From: Spirochaetia bacterium
Lineage (GTDB): Bacteria > Spirochaetota > Leptospiria > Leptospirales > Leptonemataceae
Direction of reading: 5' to 3'
NCBI GenBank assembly: GCA_009885105.1
Contig: VFLI01000035.1
Coordinates: 1 to 64,000, forward strand
DNA length: 64,000 nucleotides
Under the pieces are notes generated by a model, which worked only from the letters and a program-made list of their open reading frames with translations, was not told the DNA's origin and did no database searches. The position numbers and the translations under genes are program-made. Shown in pieces: positions 42,895-51,213 of the stretch (the first letter of the stretch is position 1; every line of letters begins with the position of its first letter).

Positions 42895-44526
42895 TCAGTC
42901 AGTCTCCGGCACCATTTCAATCGCATGACACGGACACTGTTCAAAGCATGCCATGCATCCGGTGCATCGATTGTAATCGAAAAGATATCGTTTCCCCGGA
43001 CCCAGTTTTATGACCGCCTGTTCCGGACATGCGCCGTAACATCCGTCGCATTCAAAGCAATTCCCGCATGAAAAGCAGCGCCGGGCTTCGAACACAGCTT
43101 CCGTTTCTGTGAGGCCTGCAACAACTTCCGTAAAATCTGTTCTGGCCTCTATATGCAGCTCCGACTGCTGCCGACGACCCGCTTCCGTGAAAAACCAGAG
43201 ATGCAGTTTTTCATATGGAATTATATCATGCTTTTCGCGTTTTGTGAATGTCAGGCCGTGCAGATAGGCGTCGATGCAGCGGGCCGCTCTTTTCCCGTGG
43301 CCGACGGCGACTGTCACCGTGCGCTCGCTGGGAACCATGTCCCCTCCGGCGAAGATGCCGGGACTTCCTGTCATCATGTTCGAGTCCACCATGACCGTGC
43401 CGTCTTTTTTAAATTCGATTCCGGGTATAGCGGATAAAAACTGTGTGTCCGTGTCCTGGCCGAGAGCCAGAATCAGCGTGTCCGCCTCCAGAGTCTCAAA
43501 TCTTCCCGTGGGGACGGGACTGCCTTTATCATCGATCTCCATAATCTCGACCGTGATATGTGATTCGTCCATTTCCTTGATCGTGCGAAGCCAGTTCATT
43601 TTCACGCCTTCGTCAATCGCTTCATCCGCCTCGAACGGATGAGCCGGCATGTGATCTCTGTCTCGCCTGTAAATGATAAGAGCCTCGTCTGCGCCCAGAC
43701 GTTTCGCCGTGCGCGCGGCGTCCATCGCCGTGTTGCCGCCGCCGTATACGGCTACTTTTCTTCCCAGAAGCGGCGACTGCCCGGCGGCCGTATCGCGCAG
43801 GAAGCTGACGGCATCCAGAATCTTTCCGGCATCGCGCGAAGGTATATCCACGCGTTTGCTCAGATGCGCACCGATTGCCACAAACAGCGCGTCGAATTTT
43901 CCGGATTTCATTTCCGCCTGCACATCGACAACTTTGTGATTGAGAACGATGTTCACTCCCAGTTTTTCTATGCGGTGTATCTCTCCCATGAGCACATCGC
44001 GGGGAAGACGGTAGGCCGGAATTCCAAAATGCATCATGCCGCCGGGCAGCGGACCTGCTTCGTGGATCTCCACAAAATGTCCCAGCCGCGCCAGATGATA
44101 GGCAGCAGAAAGTCCACTGGGGCCGGCTCCGATGATCAAGACCCGTTTGCCGCTCATCATAACGCCCGGCTCGATCAGCCAGTTGTTCTCCAGGGCCATG
44201 TCCCCCAGATACCTCTCTACGGCATGTATGCTCACGGATGAATCGACTTCTTTGCGGTTGCAGTTGCTTTCACAGGGATGGTAGCAGACCCTTCCGTGCA
44301 CGCCAGGCATCGGATTGTCTCTCATAAGAGCATGCCAGGCCTTCTCGAATTTTCCGGCCTGCACCAGAGAAAGCCATAGCTGAATATTTTCACCGGCCGG
44401 ACAGGCATTGTTGCACGGGGGAAGCATATCGACGTAAACAGGTCTCTGAGAGCGGAAAGGTCCGGTTCCTCTCGCGTGTTTTAGCAGGTCGGCAGGTGCG
44501 GTGAGGTCTGTTTTATTGGGTTTCAT
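42895..44526 (-). CDS. GltD-like NAD(P)H:ferredoxin-type oxidoreductase with ferredoxin tail
   Basis: This 543-residue protein starts at the ATG at 44526; the open frame upstream runs antisense through the 5S rRNA gene and is rejected. It resembles the small subunit of glutamate synthase: N-terminal cluster cysteines (CNNACPAGENIQ, CYHPCESNCNRK), FAD-binding VLIIGAGPSGLSAAYHLARL near 127, a NAD(P)-binding VAVYGGGNTAMDAAR, and CEC-type pocket GIFAGGD. It ends with ferredoxin cysteines (CFSCGNCFECDGCYGACP, CTGCMACFEQCP). No GltB is nearby. Encoded with PFOR, it likely moves electrons between ferredoxin and NAD(P)H. A TTGACA at 44575-44580 may be its -35. Confidence 0.85.
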   Translation of the reverse strand: MKPNKTDLTAPADLLKHARGTGPFRSQRPVYVDMLPPCNNACPAGENIQLWLSLVQAGKFEKAWHALMRDNPMPGVHGRVCYHPCESNCNRKEVDSSVSIHAVERYLGDMALENNWLIEPGVMMSGKRVLIIGAGPSGLSAAYHLARLGHFVEIHEAGPLPGGMMHFGIPAYRLPRDVLMGEIHRIEKLGVNIVLNHKVVDVQAEMKSGKFDALFVAIGAHLSKRVDIPSRDAGKILDAVSFLRDTAAGQSPLLGRKVAVYGGGNTAMDAARTAKRLGADEALIIYRRDRDHMPAHPFEADEAIDEGVKMNWLRTIKEMDESHITVEIMEIDDKGSPVPTGRFETLEADTLILALGQDTDTQFLSAIPGIEFKKDGTVMVDSNMMTGSPGIFAGGDMVPSERTVTVAVGHGKRAARCIDAYLHGLTFTKREKHDIIPYEKLHLWFFTEAGRRQQSELHIEARTDFTEVVAGLTETEAVFEARRCFSCGNCFECDGCYGACPEQAVIKLGPGKRYLFDYNRCTGCMACFEQCPCHAIEMVPETD

Positions 44527-44596
44527 TGAAATTTGTCTCAGCGACCCTGCGTATCCTTTCCTGAAGGCAAATTTTGTCAAGTCGGTATAAAAATTA

Positions 44597-44625
44597 TTGA
44601 CCCGATCCATGGGTCCGAATATCCT
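44597..44625 (+). promoter_or_regulatory. Promoter of the 5S rRNA gene
   Basis: TTGACC (44597-44602), 17-base spacer, TATCCT (44620-44625). The predicted start falls at 44631, the first base of the paired 5' end of the 5S rRNA, so the gene has its own promoter and is not processed from a longer operon. Confidence 0.65.
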
Positions 44626-44630
44626 GGTTA

Positions 44631-44748
44631 TGTTGGTGCCAATAGAGAAGGTGTTACACCTGTTCCCATCCCGAACACAGAAGTTAAGCCCTTCATCGCC
44701 AATGGTACTGCGGGGTTCGCTCCGTGGGAGAGCAGGACGGCGCCAGCA
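44631..44748 (+). rRNA. rrf: 5S ribosomal RNA, stand-alone gene
   Basis: About 118 bases match bacterial 5S rRNA: the conserved CCCATCCCGAACACAGAAGT and TAAGCCCTTCATCGCC blocks, GGTACTGCGGGG, and TGGGAGAGCAGG. The ends TGTTGGTG (44631-44638) and CGCCAGCA (44741-44748) pair to form helix I with two G-T pairs. No 16S or 23S gene is within the window on either side, so the 5S gene is separate from the rest of the rRNA, an arrangement well known from Leptospira. Exact ends are inferred from helix I. Confidence 0.95.
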
Positions 44749-44773
44749 CATTGCTATATTTATTTTATAATTG

Positions 44774-44803
44774 AACGCCGGTAATCCACCGGCGTTTTTT
44801 TTT
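44774..44803 (+). terminator. Intrinsic terminator of the 5S gene
   Basis: AACGCCGG (44774-44781) pairs with CCGGCGTT (44789-44796), extended by a T-A pair, with a 5-base loop. A run of nine T follows. It lies 26 bases after the 5S 3' end, a textbook rho-independent terminator. Confidence 0.9.
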
Positions 44804-44835
44804 GCCAGCGGTATTTGACTCAATCTTTATAACAG

Positions 44836-44967
44836 TCAGAAAGCGTGCGTTCGCTGATAATCCAGGTCCCAGTCGGAATTATTTATAATTACTAAGTTTT
44901 CCGCACCGGCAATCGCACCGGCGAGAAGGACAATAACAACAATTGCGATAGATGCATAAATTTTCAT
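44836..44967 (-). CDS. Possible small secreted peptide, 43 residues
   Basis: A short open frame (ATG at 44967, TGA at 44836) encodes a signal-peptide-like start (MKIYASIAIVVIVLLAGAI) with a good cleavage region at AGA and a mature peptide of about 21 residues (ENLVIINNSDWDLDYQRTHA). It lies 50 bases after the phosphatidylserine decarboxylase fusion on the same strand and could share its transcript. The ribosome site is weak. Signal-like short frames arise by chance, so confidence is limited. Confidence 0.4.
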   Translation of the reverse strand: MKIYASIAIVVIVLLAGAIAGAENLVIINNSDWDLDYQRTHAF

Positions 44968-45017
44968 TGGTAATCCCGGCGCCGCATCAAATCATCCGCA
45001 CAGTTTTTTGCACAATC

Positions 45018-47231
45018 TTATTTCTTTCCAGTAAATTCGCCGATTGCCTGTCCGAATTTTACTTTAAACTTTTCTTCAATTTTCGGCAGAAAACGCATCG
45101 CATTCTTCTGAAACAGAAGAATTACGGTGGAACCCATCTCGAATCTTCCCAGTTCCTGGCCGCGGTCCATCAGGATCTGTCTGTCGTATCGGTGGGTCTT
45201 TGATCGGCGGATCCAGCGGTTCGTCTGGATTGTATCGTATGTGACGCTGATTTTTCCCACATTCGTGGCGCCGACTTTTACAACGGCGATCATTCCGTTT
45301 TTTGTTTCCAGGTATGTCGTCAGCCGTTCGTTTTTTGGGAAAAGACCGTGCAGACCGTTCACGGCGATCTGGTTTACCATGAAAAGTTTACCCGGACTGT
45401 AAGAGTATCCTTTTACGTTCCCCATAAAGGGCGAATGAATTCTGTGATAATCCTGCGGGCTCAGATAAATGACAATATACGATCCGTCCACGAACTCAGG
45501 GGCGAATTCCGGGCAGTCGAGCAGATCTTCCATCGTGTAAAAAATTCCCTTTGCCTGAATCATACGGCCGTCCGTAATTTCACCGAACTGTGAAACGGTT
45601 CCGTCCACCGGCGAAACAATAGTCCGCTCTCCGGCGTCGACAACTCGCGCGCCTTCCCGCAGGGCACGGGTGAAAAACTTGTTCAACGACGGATAGTCTT
45701 TCAGATTGAGTTCCGCCTCGTCGAGATTGATCTGATACACGCGGGCGAAAGCCTGAAGTATGGGAACCATCATGAACCTGGGCAGCCGCAGCATGGAAAG
45801 AAATCCAAACAGTCGGCTCAGCAGATTTTTCGGCAGCGCCGTCATCAGAAGAAGATAGAAGTCTTTTGAAATTTCGTAACGGACGCGGCCGGTGTCCAGA
45901 TACTTCCGCAGTTCCGTTCTGGCCGTCTTCGCCTGCAGCAGCAGGGCCGCCACGGCAAACAGAGCGACAAACATACCGGAGCAGATCGTGCCTAAAAAAA
46001 CTATTTCCGCAAATCGAGAATGGTCACCGTGAAGCAGGTAGCCAGCCGCGAAGAGGACAATCAGAAATGAAATCTGAAAAGCGGCTCCGCTTTTTCTTCC
46101 GCCGATAAAATGCGCCGTCTGATAACCGGAAAACATCCAGCTGTTCATGGAAGTCAGAAACAGGCTGGCGGCGGCCGGAATAATCAGATAGGGTAGAGCC
46201 GGGGAAATCGTGAATATCCTGGTCAGGAAAAACGAGGACTGTGAACTCGATCCTGGAAAAAGCTCCTCCAGACGCATGGCGAGAAAAAAAATCACAGAAG
46301 AAACAACGGGTCCCTCCAGGAAAGGCGGGACCAGAGCCGACAGCCCCTGCTTGGCGGGAAAATCGGTCCGCACAAGACCCGCGATAGCCGATGCTTTGCC
46401 GCTTCCCGTTTCCGTCAGTGCCAGGAATACGGAAGTGGCCAGAGCGTATTTCATCAGATTGGCCCGCGAAAAATATTCAGCAGTGCCGAGCGATCCCCAG
46501 ACTGCGGGAAAAAAACCAGATTGAAGCGTGAGCCGACCGGAATATATGTATATATTATAAAAAAGAACAACTATAGAGAGGAGTGTCAGAAAGAGGCCTG
46601 CCATGAACAGATACCGGGAAACCCAGCCGATGCGCCGTATTCCGCCCAGCGAAATCAATGTCAGAAGCACACCGCCGATGAGTGAAATCGTGATCGCGGG
46701 GATTGACGGTCCCGCAGCGGCTATTGTCTCATGCAGCGCAAATACTGTAAAGCCCGCCCCGGAAAAAAAGGACGCGGCGATAAAAAGAAATGAAAAGACA
46801 AGAGCCAGCCAGCGGGCTTTGAGGCCTTTTTCAATAATCAGAGCCGGCCCGGCCAGCATCGATCCGCTCTGCGTGACGGCGCGAAAACGCAGCGAAAGCG
46901 TGGAGGCCGCGTACTGCAGAGGCATTGACAGAAAAGCAAAAATCCATATCCAGGGCAGCACACCGGGACCCGCAATCGCGAACGCCGCGGCGGAACCAAT
47001 TATTGCGCCGGGAAGAACTGTCGCTCCGCTGCCGGCGCAGAAAGCATCCACCGGAGTGATTTTCCCTCTCGAACCTTTCCAGTCCAGAGCGCCGGTCAGA
47101 ATTTTACCGCCGAGAAGAAGATACTTGAACTGAAAAAACCGCATGTAGACGGTCAGATACAGGCCTCCCGCGGCCATAACAAGAATGAAAGGCAGAGTCA
47201 GGCTGTCGCGGAGTTCCAGAAGGCCCGTCAT
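45018..47231 (-). CDS. psd: Fusion: AGCS-like transporter plus phosphatidylserine decarboxylase
   Basis: One continuous 737-residue frame joins two families. Residues 1-435 resemble alanine/glycine:cation symporters (AGCS), about ten membrane helices, with features such as GAGFTVFALHETIA, GGIRRIGWVSRYL and LTETGSGKASAIAGLVRTD. Residues 456-737 are a phosphatidylserine decarboxylase: SPVDGTVSQFG (Asp543), YHRIHSPFMG (His599) and the self-cleavage site EMGSTV, where Ser701 becomes the pyruvoyl group. The enzyme makes phosphatidylethanolamine at the membrane. It overlaps the mrp stop by 4 bases (ATGA). Whether the transporter half still moves amino acids is unknown; several AGCS residues are altered. 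Confidence 0.85.
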   Translation of the reverse strand: MTGLLELRDSLTLPFILVMAAGGLYLTVYMRFFQFKYLLLGGKILTGALDWKGSRGKITPVDAFCAGSGATVLPGAIIGSAAAFAIAGPGVLPWIWIFAFLSMPLQYAASTLSLRFRAVTQSGSMLAGPALIIEKGLKARWLALVFSFLFIAASFFSGAGFTVFALHETIAAAGPSIPAITISLIGGVLLTLISLGGIRRIGWVSRYLFMAGLFLTLLSIVVLFYNIYIYSGRLTLQSGFFPAVWGSLGTAEYFSRANLMKYALATSVFLALTETGSGKASAIAGLVRTDFPAKQGLSALVPPFLEGPVVSSVIFFLAMRLEELFPGSSSQSSFFLTRIFTISPALPYLIIPAAASLFLTSMNSWMFSGYQTAHFIGGRKSGAAFQISFLIVLFAAGYLLHGDHSRFAEIVFLGTICSGMFVALFAVAALLLQAKTARTELRKYLDTGRVRYEISKDFYLLLMTALPKNLLSRLFGFLSMLRLPRFMMVPILQAFARVYQINLDEAELNLKDYPSLNKFFTRALREGARVVDAGERTIVSPVDGTVSQFGEITDGRMIQAKGIFYTMEDLLDCPEFAPEFVDGSYIVIYLSPQDYHRIHSPFMGNVKGYSYSPGKLFMVNQIAVNGLHGLFPKNERLTTYLETKNGMIAVVKVGATNVGKISVTYDTIQTNRWIRRSKTHRYDRQILMDRGQELGRFEMGSTVILLFQKNAMRFLPKIEEKFKVKFGQAIGEFTGKK

Positions 47232-48277
47232 TTATATTTTTCTACTTCCGCGGGGATCTTTGCCGCAATCGCCGCATAGGCTTTTGCAGTTTCGCCGTCT
47301 GGGTCTTTGAGCACGATCGGCAGGCCGTTTTCTCCCGATTCCATGATTTCTTTTCGCAGAGGAATGCCGCCGAGCGACGGCACGCGAAATTTCGCAGCGA
47401 AAGCTTCCCCGCCATTTTTTGAAAAAATATCCGTCTCGTGGCCGCATGAAGGGCAGACGAAGGACGACATGTTTTCTATCACGCCGAGAATCGGCACCTT
47501 CACCTCATGGAACATCATAACGGCCCGGCTTGCGTCAGCAAGCGCCACATTCTGAGGAGTCGTGACAATGATAGCGCCGTCGAGATCGACAAGCTGCGCA
47601 AGAGACAGCTGAACATCGCCGGTTCCGGGCGGCAGATCGATGATGAGATAATCGAGCTCTCCCCACACCACTTCATACAGAAACTGCTCAATGGCTTTGC
47701 CGAGCATAGGCCCGCGCCATATCACGGCCTGGTCCGCGTCGAGAAGGAATGAAAATGAAATCAGTTTGAGACCTGAAACTTCAAAGGGAACGATCTTGTT
47801 TCCTTCTCCCTGAAGAGCTTGCTTTCCTTGAAGCCCGAACATTTTTCCGATGGACGGGCCGTAAATATCCGCGTCCATCAATCCAACTTTATTGCCAAGA
47901 TGCGAAAGCGCGGCGGCAAGATTGGCCGCCACGGTGGATTTTCCCACGCCGCCTTTGCCGGAGCCGATCGCTATGACGTTTTTTACGCCCTTGATGCGGT
48001 TGCCGGCTTCTTCCGGCATGATGCTTGCGTCGAACTCGAATTTTATGCGAAGAGGACCTGGCAGCTTTGTTTCAGAAAGCAGGCCCCGCAGCTGAGCCTC
48101 CAGAGCAATCTGGGTTTTTCTGTCCTGATCGGGCGATTTTAGAATCAGACGAGTTACGTCGCCTTCCGTTTCTATCCTGCCGAACATGCCCAGTTCGATC
48201 AAATTGTCCTTGTACTGCGGATGCGGAATTTTTCCCATTGCCGCTTTTATCTGAGATTCAAGTATTGCTGTATCCAT
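47228..48277 (-). CDS. mrp: Mrp/ApbC-family iron-sulfur carrier ATPase
   Basis: This 349-residue P-loop ATPase binds and transfers iron-sulfur clusters. An N-terminal MIP18/DUF59 domain (about 1-90) precedes the deviant Walker A GSGKGGVGKSTVAANLAAAL, the switch DADIYGPSIG, DYLIIDLPPGTGD and the cluster-binding pair CPSC in FVCPSCGHETD. Length matches Mrp/ApbC (about 350-370). The ribosome site CAGGAAA precedes the ATG. It is followed by the transporter-decarboxylase fusion with a 4-base overlap. Confidence 0.93.
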   Translation of the reverse strand: MDTAILESQIKAAMGKIPHPQYKDNLIELGMFGRIETEGDVTRLILKSPDQDRKTQIALEAQLRGLLSETKLPGPLRIKFEFDASIMPEEAGNRIKGVKNVIAIGSGKGGVGKSTVAANLAAALSHLGNKVGLMDADIYGPSIGKMFGLQGKQALQGEGNKIVPFEVSGLKLISFSFLLDADQAVIWRGPMLGKAIEQFLYEVVWGELDYLIIDLPPGTGDVQLSLAQLVDLDGAIIVTTPQNVALADASRAVMMFHEVKVPILGVIENMSSFVCPSCGHETDIFSKNGGEAFAAKFRVPSLGGIPLRKEIMESGENGLPIVLKDPDGETAKAYAAIAAKIPAEVEKYK

Positions 48278-48481
48278 AATTATTTTTCCTGTTAGAATAT
48301 AAGCTTTTTTAAGGCCGCTCAGCCGTAAATTTATATTTTAGCAGACGAGCCGGGCAGGTTTGTCAGACCCGGCAATCGGCAGCGGACTTTAGAAGATGAG
48401 AAAATTAATCCGCACAGTGAAGTTCTGATCCTTTTACAGAATGAAAGGGCGGTTCTGGTATGGTAGAGGGTGAATGGTTTT

Positions 48482-48700
48482 ATGAATAACGTACCGATAA
48501 GGTCGGGTAATGAGTTCATTGACGCTCTGTTTGATCTTTGCGTGCAGATACTTCTATGGCTCGCCAACCTGTGCGGAGTAAGTTACAATACAATCAACAT
48601 CTGGATATTCTGTATCATCTGGCCGATTTTAACAGTCGTTCTTTTGTGGATTGTTGTCAGGCAACACTTGCTGATTCGTATGTTGAAGAGAAAGAAATGA
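48482..48700 (+). CDS. Small membrane protein, 72 residues
   Basis: ATG at 48482 with AGAGGG about 11 bases upstream; a GTG four codons earlier is possible. Two hydrophobic segments (about 14-31 and 38-61), a short SYNTINIW turn between them, and a basic tail (RMLKRKK). Similar tiny two-helix proteins with an SYN-x-IN-x-W turn occur in several Gram-negative phyla, but I cannot name a family. It lies alone, before the CmoA-like gene. Confidence 0.5.
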   Translation: MNNVPIRSGNEFIDALFDLCVQILLWLANLCGVSYNTINIWIFCIIWPILTVVLLWIVVRQHLLIRMLKRKK

Positions 48701-48735
48701 TGCCAGTGGTATTGGAGCCGATATGAACACTGGCA
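48701..48735 (+). other. Inverted repeat after the small membrane protein
   Basis: TGCCAGTG (48701-48708) and CACTGGCA (48728-48735) form an 8-bp stem with a 19-base loop directly after the stop. It lacks a T-run, so it is only a weak terminator candidate. Confidence 0.35.
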
Positions 48736-48836
48736 AACCTTCGGATAGAATGCTGTCTGATTTAACCGATAATACTTGACCGGCTCATGTATTTTCTCCT
48801 TTACGTACAATCCAACTCCGGAAATATAGAAATCGC

Positions 48837-49547
48837 ATGTCAGAAGTCGGCGATAATATTCAGGCCCCAAATGCGGGCTGGACCTTCGGCGGAGATGTCC
48901 CCAAAACCTTCGATTCCCACGTGCGAAAATCGGTGCCTCTTTATATGGAAGGACACGACCTGGTTCTGCGCGTGTCCGATTATTTTATCAGTGACAATTC
49001 TCTCATGTACGATCTGGGCTGTTCGACCGGGGAATTTCTTCTGAAAATGGCAGCCCGGCATACACGGCCCTCAGTCCGCTTTGTCGGCATCGACCGGGAA
49101 ATCGCCATGACGGAAGAAGCTGTGAAACGATGCTCAAAAGATTCGCGTATTCGGATCGAATGCGAGGAATTGACAAATTTTCCTCTCGAAAAAGCGGATT
49201 TCATACTGGCATACTACACGATGCAGTTTGTGCGGCCGGCATTCCGTCAGGATATGTTTAATAGAATTTATGAAAGTCTGAACTGGGGCGGAGCCTTGCT
49301 GGTGTTTGAAAAAGTCCGGGGTCCGGACGCGCGTTTCCAGGATATTCTCACAGGACTCTACAACGATTATAAAACGGAACAGGGTTTCTCCAGCGATGAA
49401 ATCCTGAGCAAATCGCGCAGTCTGAAAGGAGTTCTTGAGCCTTTTTCAACGGCCGGAAATTACGAGCTGCTTTCGCGCGCGGGATTCAAAGACATCATGA
49501 CAATCATGAAGTACATCTGCTTTGAAGGCATCATCGCCGTCAAATAG
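48837..49547 (+). CDS. cmoA: CmoA-like SAM-dependent methyltransferase-fold enzyme
   Basis: This 236-residue protein resembles CmoA, which makes carboxy-S-adenosylmethionine for wobble-uridine modification of tRNA. WTFGGDVPKTFDSHV and SVPLYMEG match the CmoA N-terminal region, MYDLGCSTGEFLLKMA is the SAM-binding motif, and the tail YNDYKTEQGFSSDEILSKSR follows the CmoA pattern. The CmoB partner is not in the window, so the identity is likely but not certain. A phospholipid-type methyltransferase gene follows 17 bases later. Confidence 0.7.
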   Translation: MSEVGDNIQAPNAGWTFGGDVPKTFDSHVRKSVPLYMEGHDLVLRVSDYFISDNSLMYDLGCSTGEFLLKMAARHTRPSVRFVGIDREIAMTEEAVKRCSKDSRIRIECEELTNFPLEKADFILAYYTMQFVRPAFRQDMFNRIYESLNWGGALLVFEKVRGPDARFQDILTGLYNDYKTEQGFSSDEILSKSRSLKGVLEPFSTAGNYELLSRAGFKDIMTIMKYICFEGIIAVK

Positions 49548-49564
49548 CGCACCCAGGGAATACT

Positions 49565-50317
49565 ATGCACTCATTAATGTTAAAAGTCGGTAATTTCTTT
49601 TTCAGATGGAGGGACACAGCCTTTTCTCTTATCTTCGCTTTCGCGATGTACCTGGTCACACGTCCGGAGATGGGACTGGGCAATACACGGGAAGAATGGA
49701 TCATCACGGGAGCGGGTCTTTTTATCGCTGCCTGCGGACAGTTCGTGCGGGCCTTCACTATCGGATTCGCCTACATAAAGCGCGGGGGCCTGAAAAAAGA
49801 GATCTATGCGGAAACACTCGTACACCGGGGCATGTTCGCGCATTCAAGAAATCCAATGTATCTGGGAAATCTGATGATCGTAACGGGCGCGATCATTACG
49901 ATTAACATTATTTATTATTATATTATAGCGCTTCCTTTGTTTTATTTTATATATCTTTCTATAACAGTTTCGGAAGAGGAGTATCTTTCGAAAAAATTCG
50001 GTGCGGAATATCAGACATATCTGAAAGAAGTCAACCGCTTCATACCGGGAAATCTGGGAAAATTCAAAAAATCAACGGAAGGCATGAGCTTCACCTGGAA
50101 GCGTCTGATCAAAAAAGAACATGGTTCGTTTGTTGTCGTATTCGCCGGCCTGTGTCTGTGCATCCTCTTGAAATTTCATTTTCGTCACAATGTATCCTGG
50201 GATTCCTGCATGGCCATAACGCTTTATTCGTCGATGGGCGCTCTGCTTCTGTTCCAGATTGTATCGGCGATATTGAAACGGACCGGCCGGTTGGAACCGA
50301 AGCCGGAGAATCTCTGA
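49565..50317 (+). CDS. Isoprenylcysteine-carboxyl-methyltransferase-family membrane protein
   Basis: This 250-residue multi-pass membrane protein is of the ICMT/PEMT-like family. The conserved C-terminal core is LVHRGMFAHSRNPMYLGN followed by SEEEYLSKKFGAEYQTYL, which forms the SAM and substrate site. Family members methylate phospholipids, prenylcysteine or other lipid-soluble acceptors. About 80 residues beyond the core add two further hydrophobic helices, longer than the minimal family. It is immediately followed by two small membrane proteins. Confidence 0.8.
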   Translation: MHSLMLKVGNFFFRWRDTAFSLIFAFAMYLVTRPEMGLGNTREEWIITGAGLFIAACGQFVRAFTIGFAYIKRGGLKKEIYAETLVHRGMFAHSRNPMYLGNLMIVTGAIITINIIYYYIIALPLFYFIYLSITVSEEEYLSKKFGAEYQTYLKEVNRFIPGNLGKFKKSTEGMSFTWKRLIKKEHGSFVVVFAGLCLCILLKFHFRHNVSWDSCMAITLYSSMGALLLFQIVSAILKRTGRLEPKPENL

Positions 50318-50318
50318 A

Positions 50319-50735
50319 ATGCGTTCCTATCTTCTCTCAGCCGTGATCATCAGTTTTATCGGCGGCGCTTTGAATCTGATATTTGGAATCCTGATGCTGG
50401 CAGCCGTGATACTGATTCAACTGGGCGTGATGCATCCCCAGTCGCCCGGCAACTTTTCCACTGCCGGCGGATATACCGTGAGCTGTCTTTTTATGGGGCT
50501 GGGTTTACCAGGAATTCTGGCCCTGTTCTATAGAAAGAAAAAATCGGGAAGAATTTTTGCTCGAATCTCCGCCGTGATTCTGATGATCAACGCGGCTGCC
50601 TTCCCTCTTGCTCTGGGCGGTCCGCTGCTGATCTCTTTCATGCTGTTTTTTTTCGCCTCGGCGGGAATATGGGTGATGCTGGTTGTCGGGCATCCTTACG
50701 TTGCGCAGGCTTTTGAAGAAGAAATTCAGAGCTGA
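50319..50735 (+). CDS. Four-helix membrane protein, unknown
   Basis: This 138-residue protein has four hydrophobic helices (about 6-33, 53-70, 81-98, 102-121) and an acidic C-terminus (AFEEEIQS). No family recognised. Its ATG immediately follows the stop of the methyltransferase gene (1-base gap), so it is co-transcribed and perhaps a partner of it or of the next small membrane protein. Confidence 0.65.
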   Translation: MRSYLLSAVIISFIGGALNLIFGILMLAAVILIQLGVMHPQSPGNFSTAGGYTVSCLFMGLGLPGILALFYRKKKSGRIFARISAVILMINAAAFPLALGGPLLISFMLFFFASAGIWVMLVVGHPYVAQAFEEEIQS

Positions 50736-50744
50736 CCTGATTCG

Positions 50745-51077
50745 ATGGAAAATTTCAGCGGTATAGACGACGGGCTGACGGCCTTTTTGATAATCTACGC
50801 CGCATTTTTTGTGCTGACTGTCATCCTTTCGCTGATCGGCATTGTAAAATCCATAATCAATTTGCGGCGAAAGACAGGATCCCTCATCTGGGCCGTGGCT
50901 TCCGCCGTCTTCACGGCGCCGAATGCCGCGGCTTTTTTCATTTTTTTCCAGAGTTATCGTTCGGCTCTGGGCGGCCCGATGCCCTGGTCGCCTATTCTGT
51001 TATTCTGTGCCATGCCTGCTCTGCCCTTTACCTGGATGATACTTGCCGTCACTGCGAATGTGAAAGCCGGGAAGTGA
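50745..51077 (+). CDS. Three-helix membrane protein, unknown
   Basis: This 110-residue hydrophobic protein has segments at about 12-36, 47-67 and 82-102. No family recognised. It begins 9 bases after the previous small membrane protein. Its stop codon lies at the first base of the palindromic repeat element (51075), so the repeat forms the 3' end of this transcript. Confidence 0.6.
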   Translation: MENFSGIDDGLTAFLIIYAAFFVLTVILSLIGIVKSIINLRRKTGSLIWAVASAVFTAPNAAAFFIFFQSYRSALGGPMPWSPILLFCAMPALPFTWMILAVTANVKAGK

Positions 51078-51210
51078 AGAGAAAGAATTTTCACGCGGAG
51101 GTCGCAGAGATCGCAGAGGAAGAGGAGAGAAGAAATAATTTTCATGCTGCCGGCAGGTCATCCCTCTGTGTTCTCCGCGACTCTGCGGTGAATCTTCCCC
51201 TTCTCTCAAA
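51075..51210. repeat. Imperfect palindromic intergenic element, copy 2
   Basis: It opens TGAAGAGAAAGAATTTTCACG followed by CGGAGGTCGCAGAGATCGC, and closes with TCTCCGCGACTCTGCGGTGAA and TCTTCCCCTTCTC, the approximate inverse. It shares arm sequence with the element at 12631-12808, which is about 40 bases longer in the middle. It lies between a membrane protein gene and the recG stop, both of which face it. It may serve as a bidirectional terminator for them. No coding potential. Confidence 0.65.
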
Positions 51211-51213
51211 TCC

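Noticed and set aside
44527-44823. Longer N-terminus for the GltD-like protein
   Set aside because: The extension would be antisense to the 5S rRNA gene and its promoter; the family N-terminus begins after 44526.
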